In this document: positions 8,623-17,963 of the stretch, piece by piece
Layout: every line of letters starts with the position of its first letter
Position numbering within the stretch: position 1 is the stretch's first letter
Source of the DNA: Hymenobacter cyanobacteriorum
Lineage (GTDB): Bacteria; Bacteroidota; Bacteroidia; Cytophagales; Hymenobacteraceae
DNA: 64,000 nt
NCBI RefSeq assembly: GCF_022631375.1
Contig: NZ_JALBGC010000004.1
Span: forward strand, 558,001-622,000
Direction of reading: 5' to 3'
Position numbers and translations under genes: made by a program
The notes under the pieces: model-generated
Told to the model about the DNA's origin: nothing
The model's input: the letters and a program-made list of their open reading frames with translations, nothing else
Database searches by the model: none

Positions 8623-9756
8623 ATGAAGCATTTTTCCGCGTATCGGCTGGCTGGTTTGGGTTTGATGTTGGGCGGATTGGGCCTGCGGCCGGCGGCAGCG
8701 CAGCAGTTGGGCGGCCGCACGGTATTTCCGTTTCTGGACCTGCCTCCGAGCGCGCATCTAGCCGCGCTGGGCGGCATGAATCCGTCGACCCGCACCGACG
8801 ACCCGAGCATGCTCTATGGTAACCCGGCCTTGCTGAACCCCACCATGGATGGTCGTTTGTCCCTTAGCTACGTGGCCTACGTGGCCGACATCAAGCAGAG
8901 CACCGCCGCCTACGTCTTCAACACCGAGAAGCTGGGCCGGATGGGCTTGGGCATCAGCTACCTCAACTACGGCAGCTTCGAGAGCTACGACGCGGCCGGC
9001 AACAGCCTCGGCACCTTCGGTGTGAACGAGTACACCGTGGGCCTCTCGGATGCTTATACCAAGGGCAAATTCACTTTTGGCGCTACTGCCAAGCTGGCCG
9101 TGAGCAGCATTGCGGGCAGCCGCTCGCTGGCCGGCGTGGCCGATGCGGGCGTGGTGTACAAGCATCCCACCGCCGACTTCACGGCCGGGCTGGTGGTAAA
9201 AAATGCCGGCTACCAGTTCATCACCTACCCCGGCACCGACCGCGGCCGCCTGCCGCTCGACGTGCAGCTCGGGGCCACTGTGAAGCCCGAGCACATGCCC
9301 GTGCGCTTCTCCCTCACAGCCCACCACCTGCAGCAGTGGGACATTCAGTACCTCGACCCCAACGCCCGCGGCACCCTCGACGCCAGCGGTCAGGAGAAGA
9401 AACCCACCCGCAGCTTCGGCGACAACCTGGCCCGGCACTTCACGGCCAGCGCGGCGCTGGTACTCGGCCCGGGCCTGCAGTTGCGCGTGGGCTACAACCA
9501 CCTGCAGCGCCGCGAGCTGCGCCTCGACAACACCAGCGGCAGCGCCGGGCTCAGCTTCGGGGCGATGGTGAAAATAAGCGCCTTCCAGCTCGATTATACG
9601 TACGCCACGCTGCAGGCTGCCGGCTCCAGCCAGTACATCACCGTTTCGCGCAGCCTCGATTCGCTGTTCAAGAAGAAAGACGCCAGCACCACGCCGAGCC
9701 CGCCCAAAGCCACGCCCGACGGCGCCAAAACCCGGTACCGCAAAGCCGGGGCCTGA
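8623..9756 (+). CDS. porQ: Type IX secretion system protein PorQ
   Basis: The 377-residue protein begins with a signal peptide (cleavage after about residue 26, PAAAQQ). It then carries the PorQ signature: FPFLDLPPSAHLAALGG near residues 34-50, followed by the PALLNP segment and repeated amphipathic beta-strands of an FadL/PorV-like outer-membrane barrel. In the T9SS, PorQ works with PorU, PorV and PorZ in the cell-surface attachment complex that removes C-terminal sorting domains and anchors cargo. The C-terminus is extended by a low-complexity Ser/Thr/Pro/Lys tail after the last strand. Several proteins in the window with T9SS sorting domains are plausible clients. hslU starts 57 bases downstream. 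Confidence 0.88.
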   Translation: MKHFSAYRLAGLGLMLGGLGLRPAAAQQLGGRTVFPFLDLPPSAHLAALGGMNPSTRTDDPSMLYGNPALLNPTMDGRLSLSYVAYVADIKQSTAAYVFNTEKLGRMGLGISYLNYGSFESYDAAGNSLGTFGVNEYTVGLSDAYTKGKFTFGATAKLAVSSIAGSRSLAGVADAGVVYKHPTADFTAGLVVKNAGYQFITYPGTDRGRLPLDVQLGATVKPEHMPVRFSLTAHHLQQWDIQYLDPNARGTLDASGQEKKPTRSFGDNLARHFTASAALVLGPGLQLRVGYNHLQRRELRLDNTSGSAGLSFGAMVKISAFQLDYTYATLQAAGSSQYITVSRSLDSLFKKKDASTTPSPPKATPDGAKTRYRKAGA

Positions 9757-9813
9757 CCTACCGCCCGGCAAACCTTTGGGCGCGTCGCACGGTATTCTGC
9801 CAAATAACCATCC

Positions 9814-11211
9814 ATGCAAAACTTCCTTACCCCGGCCCAGATTGTGGCCGAACTCGATAAGTACATCATCGGCCAGCACGAGGCCAAGCGCCACGTGGCC
9901 ATCGCCCTACGCAACCGCTGGCGCCGCCTACACGCCCCGGCCGATATGCAAGCCGAAATTGTCCCCAACAACATCCTCATGATTGGGGCCACCGGCGTGG
10001 GCAAAACCGAAATTGCCCGCCGCCTGGCCCACCTCGCCGACGCGCCCTTCGTGAAAGTCGAGGCCAGCAAGTTCACCGAAGTGGGCTACGTGGGCCGCGA
10101 CGTGGAAAGCATGGTGCGCGACCTGGCCGAGCAAAGCGTGAACCGTGTGAAAGCCCGCCGCCAGGAAGCCGTGAAAGCCCAGGCCGCCGAAGTCGTCGAG
10201 GAAATCATCCTCGATGCGCTCATCCCACCCATCAGCCAGCCTGCGGGTGCGAAATCCGGGGTAGGCTTCGGCAGCGGGGGAGGGGATGAGATGCCCTCGT
10301 CCGATTCTGAGCTGAACGAGCGCACCCGCGAGCGGTTCCGCCAGAAAATCAAGAACGGCGAGCTCGAAGACCGCAAAATCGAAATTCAGGTGGCGCAGGG
10401 TGCACCCAGCATCGGCCTCATGGGCGCGCCGGGACTGGATGAAAACGCCATGTCGGGCCTGCAGGACATGCTGGGCAACATGATGCCCAAGAAAACCCGC
10501 AAGCGCAAAGTAACCGTGGCCGAGGCCCGCAAGCTGCTGCTCGATGAAGAAGCCGCCAAGCTCATCGACATGGACGACGTGAAGGACGAGGCCATTCGCC
10601 AGTGCGAAAACGCCGGCATCATCTTCATCGACGAAATCGACAAAGTAGCCAGCAGCGGCGGCAAAAGCGGTGGCTCCGGCCCCGATGTGAGCCGCCAGGG
10701 CGTGCAGCGCGACCTGCTGCCCATCGTGGAGGGCTCGGCCGTGAACACCAAGTACGGCATCGTCAACACCGACCACATCCTGTTCATTGCCGCCGGGGCT
10801 TTCCACGTCTCCAAGCCCAGCGACCTCATCCCCGAACTGCAAGGGCGCTTCCCCATCCGCGTCGAACTCCAAAGCCTCACCAAGGACGACTTCTTCCGCA
10901 TCCTTAAAGACCCCAAAAATGCCCTCACCAAGCAGTACGAAGCCCTGCTAAAAGCCGAGGAAGTGGAGTTGACCTTCGATGATGCCGCCTTGGAACGCTT
11001 GGCCGAAATTGCCTTCGAAGTGAACGGCGAAGTCGAAAACATCGGCGCGCGCCGCCTGCACACCGTGATGAGCCGCCTACTCAACGATATTCTCTACGAC
11101 GTGCCCGACAAGATTGGCCCCAACGCCCACATCCAAATCACAACCGCCTTGGTAGATGAGCGCCTGCGCGACATGGTTAAGAACCGCGACCTGAGCCAGT
11201 ATATTTTGTAA
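9814..11211 (+). CDS. hslU: ATP-dependent protease ATPase subunit HslU
   Basis: HslU (ClpY) is the AAA+ unfoldase that feeds substrates to the HslV peptidase in the cytoplasm. The 465-residue protein has FLTPAQIVAELDKYIIGQ at the start, Walker A GATGVGKT at 58-65, Walker B IIFIDEID near 270, and a sensor/arginine-finger region around ELQGRFPIRVEL. The intermediate I-domain occupies roughly 110-240 and is Gly/Ser-rich in the middle. The C-terminus DLSQYIL is the type that docks into HslV. No hslV lies next to it here, so the peptidase partner must be elsewhere. The sequence AACCTTTG about 40 bases before the ATG may be its own -7 box. Confidence 0.95.
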   Translation: MQNFLTPAQIVAELDKYIIGQHEAKRHVAIALRNRWRRLHAPADMQAEIVPNNILMIGATGVGKTEIARRLAHLADAPFVKVEASKFTEVGYVGRDVESMVRDLAEQSVNRVKARRQEAVKAQAAEVVEEIILDALIPPISQPAGAKSGVGFGSGGGDEMPSSDSELNERTRERFRQKIKNGELEDRKIEIQVAQGAPSIGLMGAPGLDENAMSGLQDMLGNMMPKKTRKRKVTVAEARKLLLDEEAAKLIDMDDVKDEAIRQCENAGIIFIDEIDKVASSGGKSGGSGPDVSRQGVQRDLLPIVEGSAVNTKYGIVNTDHILFIAAGAFHVSKPSDLIPELQGRFPIRVELQSLTKDDFFRILKDPKNALTKQYEALLKAEEVELTFDDAALERLAEIAFEVNGEVENIGARRLHTVMSRLLNDILYDVPDKIGPNAHIQITTALVDERLRDMVKNRDLSQYIL

Positions 11212-11258
11212 TGCCAGGCAATAGAGACCTTTACTAATAAGTGTGTTAAGTATTTTTT

Positions 11259-11299
11259 AACAAAAAAGAGCCGACCAAAATGGTCGGCTCTTTTTTGTT
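11259..11299. terminator. Bidirectional terminator between hslU and susD
   Basis: A perfect 19-bp stem (11259-11277 with 11281-11299) with a three-base AAA loop carries A6 on one side and T6 on the other. It therefore acts as an intrinsic terminator for both convergent genes. Confidence 0.9.
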
Positions 11300-11357
11300 A
11301 ACCTTAGTGCTAAAGCAAGGCAACATGGTTGCCTCACTCTATTATTAACAGAGAGGC

Positions 11358-12788
11358 TTAGTAGCCAGGGTTCTGCACCAAGTTAGGGTTCTGCAGAATA
11401 TCAACCTGCGGAATGGGCAGAATGGCTTTTTCAGCACCGTAAGTGATACGGCTTGAGTTGCGCTTGTAACGCATCAGGTCGTAGTAACGGTGGCCTTCGA
11501 AAGCCAATTCCAACCTACGCTCCAGCAGGATAGCATCAACCAAAGCTTGGGCATTCGCAAAGCTGGATATCGTGTACGAAACCGAGGTAGCGGGCTTTGA
11601 ACGGTCACGAACCAAGTTGAGCAAGCTAACTGCTTCGGCCGTTACACCCGTAGTTTGGGCCAGGCCCTCTGCACGGTTGAGCAGCGTTTCGGCATAGCGC
11701 GTAATGGGCACGTAGTCGGCTGAGGCCTCATTGTACTTCTTCGTGTAAACCAGCGGCGAGCTGGTCGACGTAGGAATGGTGCTCGGAGTCAGTAGTAGCA
11801 ACCGGCGACGGTCATCGGCCGGGAACTGCGCCACCGGAATCAGGGCGTAAGGGTTAACACTGATGTCGAAGCGACGACCGTAGTGCTGGCCCAAGGCGTT
11901 GTTGGTGTTTGGGTTGTCCGACACGTTCATGGCCACCGAGAAAATCGACTCAACGTTCGAGAATGTGGCGAGCGTGAACGGTACCGCCGGCGTAGACGTC
12001 AGCGAGTGGCGCCCCCCCGTTACTACCTCACCCGCAAGGCGGGCAGCATCAGCGTAGCGGCCTTCGTAGAGGTACACACGCGACAGCAGGGTACGAGCGG
12101 CATCCTTGGTGGCGCGAGCCGTTTTGTCGAAGGTCGTGGTATACGTTTCCGGTAGGCCAACAATGGCTTCGGTCAAATCCTTTTCAATTTGGGTGTAAAC
12201 CTCCTTCACCGTCGAGCGGGGCTTCGCCTGCGATGCATCAAAGGCGGTAGCAGCATCGGGCGCATCCAATTGCAGCACCACGCCAAGGTGAGAAGCATCC
12301 GCTGTGAAGTTGTAAGGCTGCGCAAACAGGTTTACTAGGTGGAAATAAGTCAAGGCACGAATGAACTTGGCTTCTCCAATGTAATTCTGCTCCAGAGTGG
12401 GAGAAACTTTACCCGGGTTTTTAGCAATCTGCTGCAGAAAGAAGTTAGGACCGTAAATCGTACGGTAGCCGCCGGTCCAAGCGTTGGTAACCGTGCCATC
12501 GTTTGCAAGCGGATTGAAGGTTCCAATGCCGCCGAAGAAACCAGCCGGGTTGGTGTCATCGCTGCGAATATCGCTGTAAATCAGCGCGCGACCGCCCAGG
12601 AATTCAGCATTCTGCAATTGGTCGTACATACCAACTGCACTTTTCTGGATACGGTCGGCATTAGCGAAGGCGTCTTCCTGCGTCAACGCAAAAGGCGGCG
12701 TCTGGTCCAGAACTTTATCGCAACCAGTGGCGGTGGCGAGCAACAGCGCGCAAAGCCCGAGCTGCCGTAGAGTTATATTTTGATACAT
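11358..12788 (-). CDS. RagB/SusD family nutrient-uptake lipoprotein (pair 1)
   Basis: The 476-residue precursor has a lipoprotein signal with the lipobox TATGC (cysteine near residue 23), so it is an outer-membrane lipoprotein. The SusD fold is indicated by the TPR-like N-terminal half (GMYDQLQNAEF, YIGEAKFIRALTYFHLVNLF, YTQIEKDLTEAI) and by the C-terminal signature FEGHRYYDLMRYKRN. SusD-type proteins cap the partner SusC barrel and bind glycans or peptides before import. The gene starts 20 bases after the SusC stop, so the two form an operon. No glycoside hydrolase, sulfatase or peptidase lies adjacent, so the substrate cannot be inferred. The pair looks less GC-rich than the surrounding genes. 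Confidence 0.93.
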   Translation of the reverse strand: MYQNITLRQLGLCALLLATATGCDKVLDQTPPFALTQEDAFANADRIQKSAVGMYDQLQNAEFLGGRALIYSDIRSDDTNPAGFFGGIGTFNPLANDGTVTNAWTGGYRTIYGPNFFLQQIAKNPGKVSPTLEQNYIGEAKFIRALTYFHLVNLFAQPYNFTADASHLGVVLQLDAPDAATAFDASQAKPRSTVKEVYTQIEKDLTEAIVGLPETYTTTFDKTARATKDAARTLLSRVYLYEGRYADAARLAGEVVTGGRHSLTSTPAVPFTLATFSNVESIFSVAMNVSDNPNTNNALGQHYGRRFDISVNPYALIPVAQFPADDRRRLLLLTPSTIPTSTSSPLVYTKKYNEASADYVPITRYAETLLNRAEGLAQTTGVTAEAVSLLNLVRDRSKPATSVSYTISSFANAQALVDAILLERRLELAFEGHRYYDLMRYKRNSSRITYGAEKAILPIPQVDILQNPNLVQNPGY

Positions 12789-12808
12789 GATTCGAAGAGA
12801 GAACAGGA

Positions 12809-15800
12809 TTAAATGCCCACGTTGATGCCGAAGGTGAAGCTGCGAATCGGGGGAACCGAGCGGCCATCAGTACCATATGCAATGTTCGAAGTGATGTTTG
12901 AGTTCACTTCTGGGTCCAGGCCTTTGTATTTGGTGAACGTGTACGCGTTCTGCACCAAGGTGTAGATGCGGAAGTTGTTCATGCCGAAGCGCTTCACTAG
13001 CTGGTCGGGCAGGTTGTAGCCGAGGCTTATCTGACGCAGACGCAGGAAGTCGCCTTTTTCCAACCAACGGGTCGAAGCTTGGTTCGACTGGGCATCGCGC
13101 AGTACCTGCTTCGGAACGTTGGTAACTTGGCCAGGCGTAGTCCAACGCTCTTTCACTTCTTCAATGTTGTTCTGGAAAGCCGAACTCAGCATGGCGGAGC
13201 GGTAACCGTTGTACACGTAGTTGCCGCCGCTGTACTGCAGGAAGATGCCCAAGTCGATGCCTTTGAAAGCAAAGGTGTTATCAAAACCACCCGAGAAGGT
13301 AGGGTAACCGGTTTTATCCTGGTATTTGTAGTCAGCAGTGCTGAGGGCAGTAGTGGGCTCGCCAGCGGCGTTCAACCAGCGGCCTACGGTGAAGCCTGTG
13401 CCAGCAGCTACGGCGTAAGCCGCATCGTACTGCTTGATGTTGCCGTCCTTATCGTAGAACTGCGCGTTGCCGTTGGCAGGGTTCACACCAGCCCACTCGG
13501 GCAGGTAGTACACGCCAAGCGAACGACCCACGCTGGCGCGCTGAACACCGGAGATGATATCCGTCGGGGTAGACAGCGACGTAATCCGATTCTTAATGAT
13601 GGAACCATTAAGTGAAGACGTCCAAGTAAAGCCGTTGTCCAGCTTCACGTTTACAGTATTTACCGTCAATTCAATGCCGCGGTTGTACATCGAGCCAACG
13701 TTGCGGGCAATAGAGGCACCCGGAACGCCGGTCGTACGCAGCGTAGGCGCTAGCAGGAGCAGGCCGCTAACGTCGTTGTTGAAGAAATCAAACGTCACGT
13801 TGATGCGGTTCTTCAGCAAAGCAGCATCCAAGCCGATATCAAACTTCTTAGAGTTTTCCCAGCCGAGCTCAACATTCCCAACCTGCGAGATGGTGAATCC
13901 ATTAGCGTCAGCATAGAGGCCACCGCCTACAAGCGTGCGGGCTGCGTAAGAACCCAAGCCGCTCGAATTACCTACTTTACCATAGCTGGCCCGGATTTTC
14001 AGGTCATTAATGGCGCTAATGTTCTTCATAAAGCTTTCCTCCGAAATACGCCAGCCCACTGAGCCGCCAGGGAAGAAGCCGCGCTGGTTGTTGACCCCAA
14101 ATACCGACGAGGCATCCGAGCGCAGGGTGAACGAAGCATAATACTTGCTGCCGAAATTGTAGTTCAAGCGGCCGAAGTACGACTGGAAGCCATAATTAGA
14201 GAGGTTACCGCCGCCAGGAGCCTGCGAGGTAAAGACGTTGTCGATAATAGATTGAAACTTGTCGTCGGAGAAGCCACCTGCCACCGTGTAGATACGACGG
14301 AGACGTGTTTCCTGATATTCTACACCAGCCGTAACGCCAACGGTGTGCTTTTCAGCAAACGTGCGGTCGTAGTTGGCGTAGTTCTGCCAGTTGAACTGGG
14401 TGCGGTCGGTGTTGTAGTCCTGCACCAGGCCCAGCTGGCCAGCACCCAGAATGTTGCGGCCCAGGCCACCCAGGATGCCGCTGCTGTACTGCTCTTCGAA
14501 GTTGGTGTTGTAGTCGATGCCGTACTTCGTGGTCAGCTGCAGGCCGGTGATGGGCTCTACCGTGAAGTAACCGTTGCCCAGGATACGCTGCGACGTGTTG
14601 TCGTTTTTGTTCAGGTTCAGCGTAGCCGGAATGTGGTAGTAGGCGTTGGGGGCGATGGCCGAGTTCGGAATCAGGTTGTTGCCATTGCCTAGGTTACCCA
14701 GGCTGTTCAGGTAGTACGAGCCATCGGGCAGGTAGGCCGGCACGTTCGGGGGAGCCGTGTAGCCCGATACCGTAGCACCCGCCAGCGCACCTTCGCCGTT
14801 GATGCCTTGGTTGTAGGTTTTAGCGTAGTTCAAGCTCACGCCGGCTTTCAGCCATTTCTTGGGCGTCAGGTCCAGGTTCAGACGAGCCGAGCCGCGACGC
14901 AGACGGTTTTGAAGGATAATACCCTGCTGGTCGTTCCAGTCGCCCGAGCCATAATACTTGGCAAACTCGTTGCCGCCCGAAAGCGCCACTTGGTAGTTCT
15001 GCTGCGTACCGTTGCGGAAAATCTCGTTAATCCAGTTGGTTTCGTCGTTCACACCGTCGCCATTCAGGTCTATGGGCTTGGCAATGTCGATGGGGTAAGT
15101 CGTGTTCACCACGCCGTTGGAACTGCCGAAACGGCTGTTGTAAGCCTTCTCGTTGCTGATGGCCATGAAGTCCGTGGCGTTCAGCACGACGGGTTTGCGA
15201 ATGGCTTGCTGCACTCCATAGTAGGAGTTAACAGAAACTCGGTTCTGGCCATTACGACCACGCTTGGTCGTGATAACGATAACTCCATTAGCCGCACGCG
15301 AACCGTAGATGGCCGCCGCCGAAGCATCTTTCAGCACGTTCACCGATTCGATATCATTAGGGTTTATATCAGCCAGCGGATTGAAGCGTGTGCTAAGGTT
15401 GTTAGCCTGTTCAACAGTGTTGAGGGGAACGCCATCGAGCACATACAATGGCTGCGAACTCAGTGAAATCGAGTTAGCACCGCGGATGCGCACTGCGGCC
15501 TGGTCGCCCAGGGTACCGCTGGTAGTGTTGATGCTCACACCCGCCAAACGACCCGTGAGGGCTTGGTCGACGCTGACAACGGGCTGAAGCAGCAGTTTTT
15601 CTTCTTTCACCTGGGCCACCGAGCCGGTCAGGTCTTTCACATCCTGCGAACCACCGTAGCCGGTTACAACTACTTCGGTCAGTTGCTTCACATCGGGCAC
15701 CAGCGAGATGCTGATGCTGGCATCGCTGCCAACGGGGCGCTCCTGCGAGATGTAGCCTACCGAGCTGAAGATGAGTGTGCTGGTAGTGCTGGGAACGTCG

Positions 15801-15988
15801 AGCGTAAATCCACCATCGGAGTTGGTCGAGGTGCCGTTGGTCGTGCCCTTCACCAGGACCGTTACCCCCGGCAGGCCTTCGTTCGTTTTCCGGTCGGTTA
15901 CCCGGCCCGAGACGGTGCGTGTTTGCGCAAAGGCTCCGGTGAGGAAAGTAAACATGAGCACCAAGCTCATGAGTAAGGATTTTTTCAT
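12809..15988 (-). CDS. SusC/RagA family TonB-linked outer membrane transporter (pair 1)
   Basis: The ATG at 15988 gives a 1059-residue protein with a clean signal peptide (MKKSLLMSLVLMFTF to GAFAQ). An upstream in-frame ATG at 16039 would put 17 polar residues before it and is less likely. A carboxypeptidase-regulatory-like domain follows (about 22-110, VSGRVTDRKTNEGLPGVTV). A TonB-box-like region with EVVVTGYG comes next, then the plug with the SusC signature SLSSQPLYVLDGVPL and a 22-strand barrel to the C-terminus. It imports an unknown oligomer across the outer membrane using TonB energy, with the SusD lipoprotein as lid. The 3' end lies 20 bases from the susD start. Confidence 0.94.
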   Translation of the reverse strand: MKKSLLMSLVLMFTFLTGAFAQTRTVSGRVTDRKTNEGLPGVTVLVKGTTNGTSTNSDGGFTLDVPSTTSTLIFSSVGYISQERPVGSDASISISLVPDVKQLTEVVVTGYGGSQDVKDLTGSVAQVKEEKLLLQPVVSVDQALTGRLAGVSINTTSGTLGDQAAVRIRGANSISLSSQPLYVLDGVPLNTVEQANNLSTRFNPLADINPNDIESVNVLKDASAAAIYGSRAANGVIVITTKRGRNGQNRVSVNSYYGVQQAIRKPVVLNATDFMAISNEKAYNSRFGSSNGVVNTTYPIDIAKPIDLNGDGVNDETNWINEIFRNGTQQNYQVALSGGNEFAKYYGSGDWNDQQGIILQNRLRRGSARLNLDLTPKKWLKAGVSLNYAKTYNQGINGEGALAGATVSGYTAPPNVPAYLPDGSYYLNSLGNLGNGNNLIPNSAIAPNAYYHIPATLNLNKNDNTSQRILGNGYFTVEPITGLQLTTKYGIDYNTNFEEQYSSGILGGLGRNILGAGQLGLVQDYNTDRTQFNWQNYANYDRTFAEKHTVGVTAGVEYQETRLRRIYTVAGGFSDDKFQSIIDNVFTSQAPGGGNLSNYGFQSYFGRLNYNFGSKYYASFTLRSDASSVFGVNNQRGFFPGGSVGWRISEESFMKNISAINDLKIRASYGKVGNSSGLGSYAARTLVGGGLYADANGFTISQVGNVELGWENSKKFDIGLDAALLKNRINVTFDFFNNDVSGLLLLAPTLRTTGVPGASIARNVGSMYNRGIELTVNTVNVKLDNGFTWTSSLNGSIIKNRITSLSTPTDIISGVQRASVGRSLGVYYLPEWAGVNPANGNAQFYDKDGNIKQYDAAYAVAAGTGFTVGRWLNAAGEPTTALSTADYKYQDKTGYPTFSGGFDNTFAFKGIDLGIFLQYSGGNYVYNGYRSAMLSSAFQNNIEEVKERWTTPGQVTNVPKQVLRDAQSNQASTRWLEKGDFLRLRQISLGYNLPDQLVKRFGMNNFRIYTLVQNAYTFTKYKGLDPEVNSNITSNIAYGTDGRSVPPIRSFTFGINVGI

Positions 15989-16271
15989 GGGTAAAAAATT
16001 AAGGTTTGAAATGAAAACAGAGGTTTTAGGTGGGAGCAAAAACGTCGCTAGATAGCAACTATCGTCAAAAATAAGCCATCTACTGCAGACTATGATGCAG
16101 GAAGTTTAACAATTGCACACATTTTCTTTAACACATCGGCAAGAATGAATATTGAATGAATAATGAAGGCCTATGTAAAAAAAACATAACAGCACTGTAA
16201 ATAATTGGTAACTAACCGCATGGCGCTTGCTTGGTGGCGTCGCTCAGCCGGTGGACAGCCGAGGGGGCAAC
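15989..16271. other. AT-rich leader of SusC pair 1
   Basis: This stretch is part of the 452-base gap between two SusCD pairs and is markedly AT-rich compared with the rest of the window. It should hold the promoter of the minus-strand pair-1 operon. I could not identify a convincing TAnnTTTG box on the minus strand and no open reading frame is supported. Confidence 0.4.
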
Positions 16272-16307
16272 CAAAGAAAATGCTAGCTTTGGCCAGCATT
16301 TTCTTTG
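16272..16307. terminator. Hairpin between SusCD pairs
   Basis: A 13-bp perfect stem (16272-16284 with 16295-16307) has a 10-base loop and an A/T-rich base. It could be a second terminator for the upstream SusCD pair or an attenuator, since it lies downstream of the better terminator at 16375-16406. Confidence 0.5.
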
Positions 16308-16374
16308 TGTCTCGGGGCGCAGGCTGGTTTGGTTGCCTGGGGCAGTGATGTCTGGATGCAGGTTGGCTCATGCA

Positions 16375-16406
16375 AAAAGGCTTGCTCGTTGCGGAGCAAG
16401 CCTTTT
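16375..16406 (-). terminator. Intrinsic terminator of SusCD pair 2
   Basis: A 13-bp stem (16375-16387 with 16394-16406) with a 6-base loop is followed on the minus strand by a U-run. It lies 35 bases past the stop of the pair-2 susD gene. Confidence 0.8.
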
Positions 16407-16440
16407 GATGCGGTTGCAGGGTGGGCAAGCTGCACCGATG

Positions 16441-17949
16441 CTAGTTGCGGGTCATGAGGGTATTCACGGCCAGTTCGGACGAGGGAATCGGCCAAACGTA
16501 ATTGGTGCTGGTGTTGGGGATGGCCGGCACCGAGCCTTTGCCCGGGATGGTGGCATTCAGGCGCATGATGTCGAAATTACGGATGCCTTCGCCCAGGAAC
16601 TCGATGCGGCGCTCCAACAGAATTGCATCCGTAAGGGCACTGGCCGAGGCAAAGCTGGCCGCCGTGTATACCCCGGTGGGGTTCGAGCGGCCGCGCACGG
16701 CGTTGAGCAGCGCCAGGGCCTGCGGGTCGACGGAATTGGTGGTGCGCACGCGGGCTTCGGCCAGGTTCAGCAGTACTTCGGCGTAGCGGATAACCGGGGC
16801 TTTGTCGGTGTAGGGGGTGCCGGTCGGGTATTTTTTCAGGAATGACTCGGTGCCCGAGGTGGCGATGAGTGCCGTGCGGCGGGCATCGGTTGCCGCGAAG
16901 CCAGGGTCGGCCAGAATGCCGCCCGCTGCCGTGTTCAGGCCGTATTCGCCGTTGCCGCCCAGCGACGTGGGCAGGTAGTAGTAGGCCAGCTGGTTTTGCG
17001 TGCCGGGAGCGTCCTGGGCCGTGAAGGGGAAGGACAGGATGCTCTCCGCGGTTTCCTGGGTTGGGGCAAACACGGTGGCAATGGAAGCACTCAGCGCATG
17101 AGGCACCCCGGTAGGCGCTACAAACGGGGCCGCGGCCGGCACCAGCTTGTTGGCTTCGGTGATGACATCCGCGTAGCGCCCCATGCTCAGGTATACCCGG
17201 GTCTTCAGGGCAATGGCGGTGTTGCGGTGCGCGCGCGTTACGTTCAGGCTCGGGTTGGCGCCCGCGGGGTAGGTTGCGGGCAGGTTCTGCTCGGCAAAGG
17301 TGAGGTCGGCCAGAATCTGGGTGTACACTTCGGCTACGGTGCTGCGTGCCAGGTTGTTATTAGCATCGGTGGTTTCGCCTTTCAGGCGCAGCGGCAGGCC
17401 GGGCTTGCTGCCGTTGCCGTCGGCGTAGGGCCGGGCATACAGCTGCAGCAGGGCGTAGTAGCTCAGGGCGCGCAACAGGCGGGCTTCGCCGCGGTAGTTG
17501 TTGGCAGTGGCGGTGTAGCCGGCCGGGAACAGGGGCGCCACGAACTTTGATTCGTTGGCGTCCAATCCATCCAGAAAAACATTGGCCTGGTTGATGGCCG
17601 CGTAGCCAAAACCCCAGGTGTTGATTACGTCGTTCTGCGAGGCTTCCGTCAGCGTGTGGTTCCACACGGTGAGGCCCGTTACGGCATTGGACGTGCGGTT
17701 GATAAAGTCGTTGGCCCGGATGTCGCTAAAAATCTGGAAGCGGCCGCCGTAAAAGCCGCCGACCTTAACGTAGCTATACAGGTTGTTGACCTGGGCCAGG
17801 ATGCGGGTTGGCGAAGCAAACACCACCTGGTCGGAGAGGGCAGTGTCGGGAATTGGGTTCAGCCGGTCTTTCTGGCAGGAAACGGTACCCAGCGCCAGCA
17901 GGGCCGTGCAAAGCACAACGGTTCGTGAATGATGGAATAGCGAGTTCAT
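16441..17949 (-). CDS. RagB/SusD family nutrient-uptake lipoprotein (pair 2)
   Basis: From the ATG at 17949 the protein has 502 residues with a lipoprotein signal ending in GTVSC, so it is predicted to sit on the outer membrane. Typical SusD segments are visible: YRGEARLLRALSYYALLQLY, the helical YTQILADLTFAEQNL, and the C-terminal signature LLERRIEFLGEGIRNFDIMR. The frame is open upstream into the susC gene, but that extension is arginine-rich non-protein-like sequence. It is the lid partner of the SusC gene that ends 14 bases upstream. The substrate is unknown. Similarity to pair 1 is limited to family features, so the two pairs are not a recent duplication. Confidence 0.92.
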   Translation of the reverse strand: MNSLFHHSRTVVLCTALLALGTVSCQKDRLNPIPDTALSDQVVFASPTRILAQVNNLYSYVKVGGFYGGRFQIFSDIRANDFINRTSNAVTGLTVWNHTLTEASQNDVINTWGFGYAAINQANVFLDGLDANESKFVAPLFPAGYTATANNYRGEARLLRALSYYALLQLYARPYADGNGSKPGLPLRLKGETTDANNNLARSTVAEVYTQILADLTFAEQNLPATYPAGANPSLNVTRAHRNTAIALKTRVYLSMGRYADVITEANKLVPAAAPFVAPTGVPHALSASIATVFAPTQETAESILSFPFTAQDAPGTQNQLAYYYLPTSLGGNGEYGLNTAAGGILADPGFAATDARRTALIATSGTESFLKKYPTGTPYTDKAPVIRYAEVLLNLAEARVRTTNSVDPQALALLNAVRGRSNPTGVYTAASFASASALTDAILLERRIEFLGEGIRNFDIMRLNATIPGKGSVPAIPNTSTNYVWPIPSSELAVNTLMTRN

Positions 17950-17963
17950 TAGAATAGCGTCGA

